From Deltaproteobacteria bacterium (lineage in GTDB: Bacteria > Desulfobacterota > Desulfarculia > Desulfarculales > Desulfarculaceae), in the NCBI GenBank assembly GCA_020444165.1, contig JAHLLK010000007.1, positions 62,001-126,000 of the forward strand: a stretch of DNA of 64,000 nucleotides, given 5' to 3'. A model generated the notes under the pieces. The model ran no database searches. It was given only the letters and a program-made list of their open reading frames with translations, and was not told the origin of the DNA. The position numbers and the translations under genes were made by a program. Below, piece by piece: positions 62,174-64,000 of this stretch. Every line of letters starts with the position of its first letter. The stretch's first letter is position 1.

Positions 62174-64000
62174 CTTTCAGAATCCCTCTCTTGATCAATT
62201 CCTCGGCAACGTAGTCCAAATCCAGCTCGTGGAGCCGTTCCTTGGTGGGGATGCCGTCGTAGTTCCAGCCCTTGTAGGCGTAGTAGGTGGTGAGCAGCTC
62301 CTCCTCCAGCTCGGGGAAGCGCCGCTTCCAGTGGTCGGCGGGCGGTTTTTCGTCGGCCCGGCTCATGCCCCGGAGGTTGTTGAAGGCCCGGTGCAGGTTC
62401 CGGCTGCGGTTGACGATCTTCTTCAGGCCCTCCTCGTCGAGGTCCATGCCGGTGGCGGCCGAGATCAGCTTGGGATAGTTGTGGATGTGGTAGGGCGGCT
62501 TCAGGCAGAACGAGGCCATGCCGGCGCAGATGCACAAGGCGTCGTCGATGTTGTGCAGCATCTCCATCCAGTCCACGATCTGGGCGGCCATTTCCGGGGT
62601 GGGAAAGTAGGGAATGGATTTCTCGCCCCGGGGCTCCCACTCCAGGAGAATCTCCTTCCAGCTCTCGTCCGGCAGCTGGGGCCAGTCCTTGACGAACCTC
62701 TCGCGCTGCTCCCGGGTGGGGAAGGCGCCCTGGGGCCAGTTGCCCTCGATCTGGGTGATGCTGATCTTCTCGTTGGTGGAGTACATCAAAAAGTACAGGG
62801 GGTCCAGCATGCCCAGCTTGATGGGCAACTGCTCGTGCTTCTTGATGCAGTTGTGGGCGAACTCCTCGGCCCCCTTGCCGATCCGCTTGGCCGCCCAATA
62901 GGTGCCGTCGGCCAGGATGTCGCCGATGCCCTCCCGCCGGACCACCCGGTCCAGCAGCCAGAAGAAGCGGCCCTCGTTGTCCTGGGGGCAGCCCTCGAAG
63001 TCCTTGTCGGTCAGGATGCCGGCTTCATAAAGCTCCACGGCAAAGGCCAGGATCTGCGGGGTGGAGAAGCCGTCCACCCCGTATTCCGAGGCAGCCTGGG
63101 CGATCTTGAAGCCGAAGTCCAGGTTGTCCACGTAGGCCGCCATGGCGTAGGTCAGCTTGGAGAAGCACTTCATCATGTAGCGCGGCACGTTGGGGTAGTT
63201 GATCAGGGCGCCGCAGTGCTGGGGGCAGTTGTAGCAGCTGATGAGCCGCTTGATGGAGTCGGTCTGGCATTTGGACCAGCTGTCGTTGATCTCGTCGGTC
63301 CAGAAGTCGCGCCGCCGTTCGCGGGCGTTGCCCCATACGAAGTTCTCGGTGTGCCACTTCTCGTCGGTGTGCACCATCTCCTGGGGCGAGCCGATGCCCG
63401 AGAGGATGGTCATCACGTCGGGGATGGGGTTCTCGTTACGGTAGTTGATGTAGTCCGTAACCTCCTTGATCACCTCCATGAACGCCATGCCGTCGGCCAG
63501 GTTCACGTCCTTGGTGCCCCGCACCGCGATGGCTTTCACCTTCTTGTCGCCCATGACCGCGCCGCCGCCCAGCCGGCTGGCGCTGGAGCGGGACTGCTCG
63601 ATGGAAGCGCAGAACATGCGGTTCTCGCCGGCCAGGCCGATGGCCGCCACCTGGGCGTTGGGCTGGCCCAGCTCCTCGCGGATCAGGTCCTGGGTCTCCA
63701 GGGCGCCCCGGCCCCGCAGGTGCTCGGCGTCGCGGATCTCCACCTTGTCGTTGTGAATCCAGATGTAGACCAATTTGGGGGATTTGTTTTTCAGGAGCAC
63801 CTTGTCATAGCCGGCGTGTTTCAGCTCCGCCGACCAGAAACCGCCCATCATGGGGTAGGCCAACAGCTCCGATTGGGGCGAAACAAAGGTGACCACCGTG
63901 CGGTTGGCCGAGAAGGCCGGGGTGGCGTTGAGCAAGCCCGAGCTGAAGATCATCAGGTTTTCTTTGTCAAAGGGCTTGACCTCCGGGGGCACCCGGTCCC
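62139..64000 (-). CDS. bamB: Tungsten-dependent BamB-like benzoyl-CoA reductase subunit (5' end outside window)
   Basis: At least 620 residues of the aldehyde:ferredoxin oxidoreductase superfamily. Motifs fit BamB closely: YPMMGGFWSAELKHAGYDKV, SIEQSRSSASRLGGGAVMGD (pterin region), LISCYNCPQHCGALI with the [4Fe-4S] cysteines, GDILADGTYWAAKRIGKGAE, and CAGMASFCLKPPYHIHNYPK. In the class II benzoyl-CoA reductase, BamB holds W-bis-MPT and reduces the aromatic ring without stoichiometric ATP. Roughly 50 N-terminal residues lie past position 64000. With bamCDEF-like genes following it, a benzoyl-CoA reductase is the best call; another AOR-type acyl-CoA or aldehyde enzyme is possible. Confidence 0.9.
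   Translation of the reverse strand, partial: DRVPPEVKPFDKENLMIFSSGLLNATPAFSANRTVVTFVSPQSELLAYPMMGGFWSAELKHAGYDKVLLKNKSPKLVYIWIHNDKVEIRDAEHLRGRGALETQDLIREELGQPNAQVAAIGLAGENRMFCASIEQSRSSASRLGGGAVMGDKKVKAIAVRGTKDVNLADGMAFMEVIKEVTDYINYRNENPIPDVMTILSGIGSPQEMVHTDEKWHTENFVWGNARERRRDFWTDEINDSWSKCQTDSIKRLISCYNCPQHCGALINYPNVPRYMMKCFSKLTYAMAAYVDNLDFGFKIAQAASEYGVDGFSTPQILAFAVELYEAGILTDKDFEGCPQDNEGRFFWLLDRVVRREGIGDILADGTYWAAKRIGKGAEEFAHNCIKKHEQLPIKLGMLDPLYFLMYSTNEKISITQIEGNWPQGAFPTREQRERFVKDWPQLPDESWKEILLEWEPRGEKSIPYFPTPEMAAQIVDWMEMLHNIDDALCICAGMASFCLKPPYHIHNYPKLISAATGMDLDEEGLKKIVNRSRNLHRAFNNLRGMSRADEKPPADHWKRRFPELEEELLTTYYAYKGWNYDGIPTKERLHELDLDYVAEELIKRGILKDGEGQEEGKED

Noticed and set aside
1..64000. 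CRISPR arrays, tRNA or rRNA genes, phage or transposase genes
   Set aside because: No regularly spaced repeats, recognisable tRNA/rRNA sequence or transposase/integrase frames were seen by eye; a dedicated scan could still find a tRNA.

Overview
The window is GC-rich bacterial DNA from what looks like a strict anaerobe, probably a member of the Desulfobacterota (my guess is a Desulfarculales-type organism, low confidence). The reasons are an HdrA/MvhD pair that both read UGA as selenocysteine, a BamBCDEF-like class II benzoyl-CoA reductase set, many Fe-S electron-transfer proteins, molybdopterin enzymes and an ADP-forming acyl-CoA synthetase. No rRNA, tRNA or CRISPR array was recognised.

Layout. 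1-5500: the start of an ammonium transporter (running off the left edge), a molybdopterin oxidoreductase and a hybrid histidine kinase. 6100-9700: a small secreted protein, an autotransporter esterase and a methyltransferase. 10050-15200: a TetR regulator and an operon of molybdopterin oxidoreductase, Old-Yellow-Enzyme and a QueG-like Fe-S protein, with matching operator palindromes at both promoters. 15500-19950: thiE-thiM, a GlxA-type regulator, a DJ-1/PfpI protein and an MBL-fold hydrolase. 20100-26260 (minus strand): a gamma-glutamyl and glutamate block made of a YbdK-type ligase, a PuuD-type hydrolase, RidA, an ATP-grasp PEP/pyruvate-binding protein and glutamate dehydrogenase.

27567-48575 (minus strand) is the centrepiece, a bacterial microcompartment (BMC) locus. 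It encodes eight shell-type proteins (two BMC-H, one permuted GrpU-like BMC-H, one PduT-like BMC-T, two CcmP/CsoS1D-like double-layer BMC-T, one EutN-type pentamer, plus an EutJ-like accessory protein). It also encodes a PduS-like flavoprotein and a CoA-acylating aldehyde dehydrogenase with an N-terminal encapsulation peptide. There is no B12 lyase, glycyl radical enzyme, PduL or alcohol dehydrogenase. Instead the locus carries a GmaS-like glutamine-synthetase homologue, a split MgsABC-like N-alkylglutamate synthase and a dispersed HcnABC/opine-oxidase-type amine dehydrogenase. One subunit of that dehydrogenase, a BFD ferredoxin, carries an internal copy of the encapsulation peptide. My inference: an amine is imported by the APC permease and attached to glutamate in the cytosol. 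The N-alkylglutamate is oxidised in the compartment to glutamate and an aldehyde, and the aldehyde becomes acyl-CoA. Electrons leave through Fe-S shell proteins and PduS, and the divergently transcribed ADP-forming acyl-CoA synthetase at 49414 converts acyl-CoA to acid and ATP.

49400-55000: the acyl-CoA synthetase, a TetR, an AraC remnant, a MarR and a second QueG-like protein. 55100-64000 (minus strand): a radical SAM/SPASM protein and the bamFEDCB-like operon, with the BamB-like gene cut by the right edge. Two families of dispersed intergenic hairpin repeats run through the window: nine copies of a long hairpin always placed just 3' of genes or operons, and three copies of a four-hairpin element.
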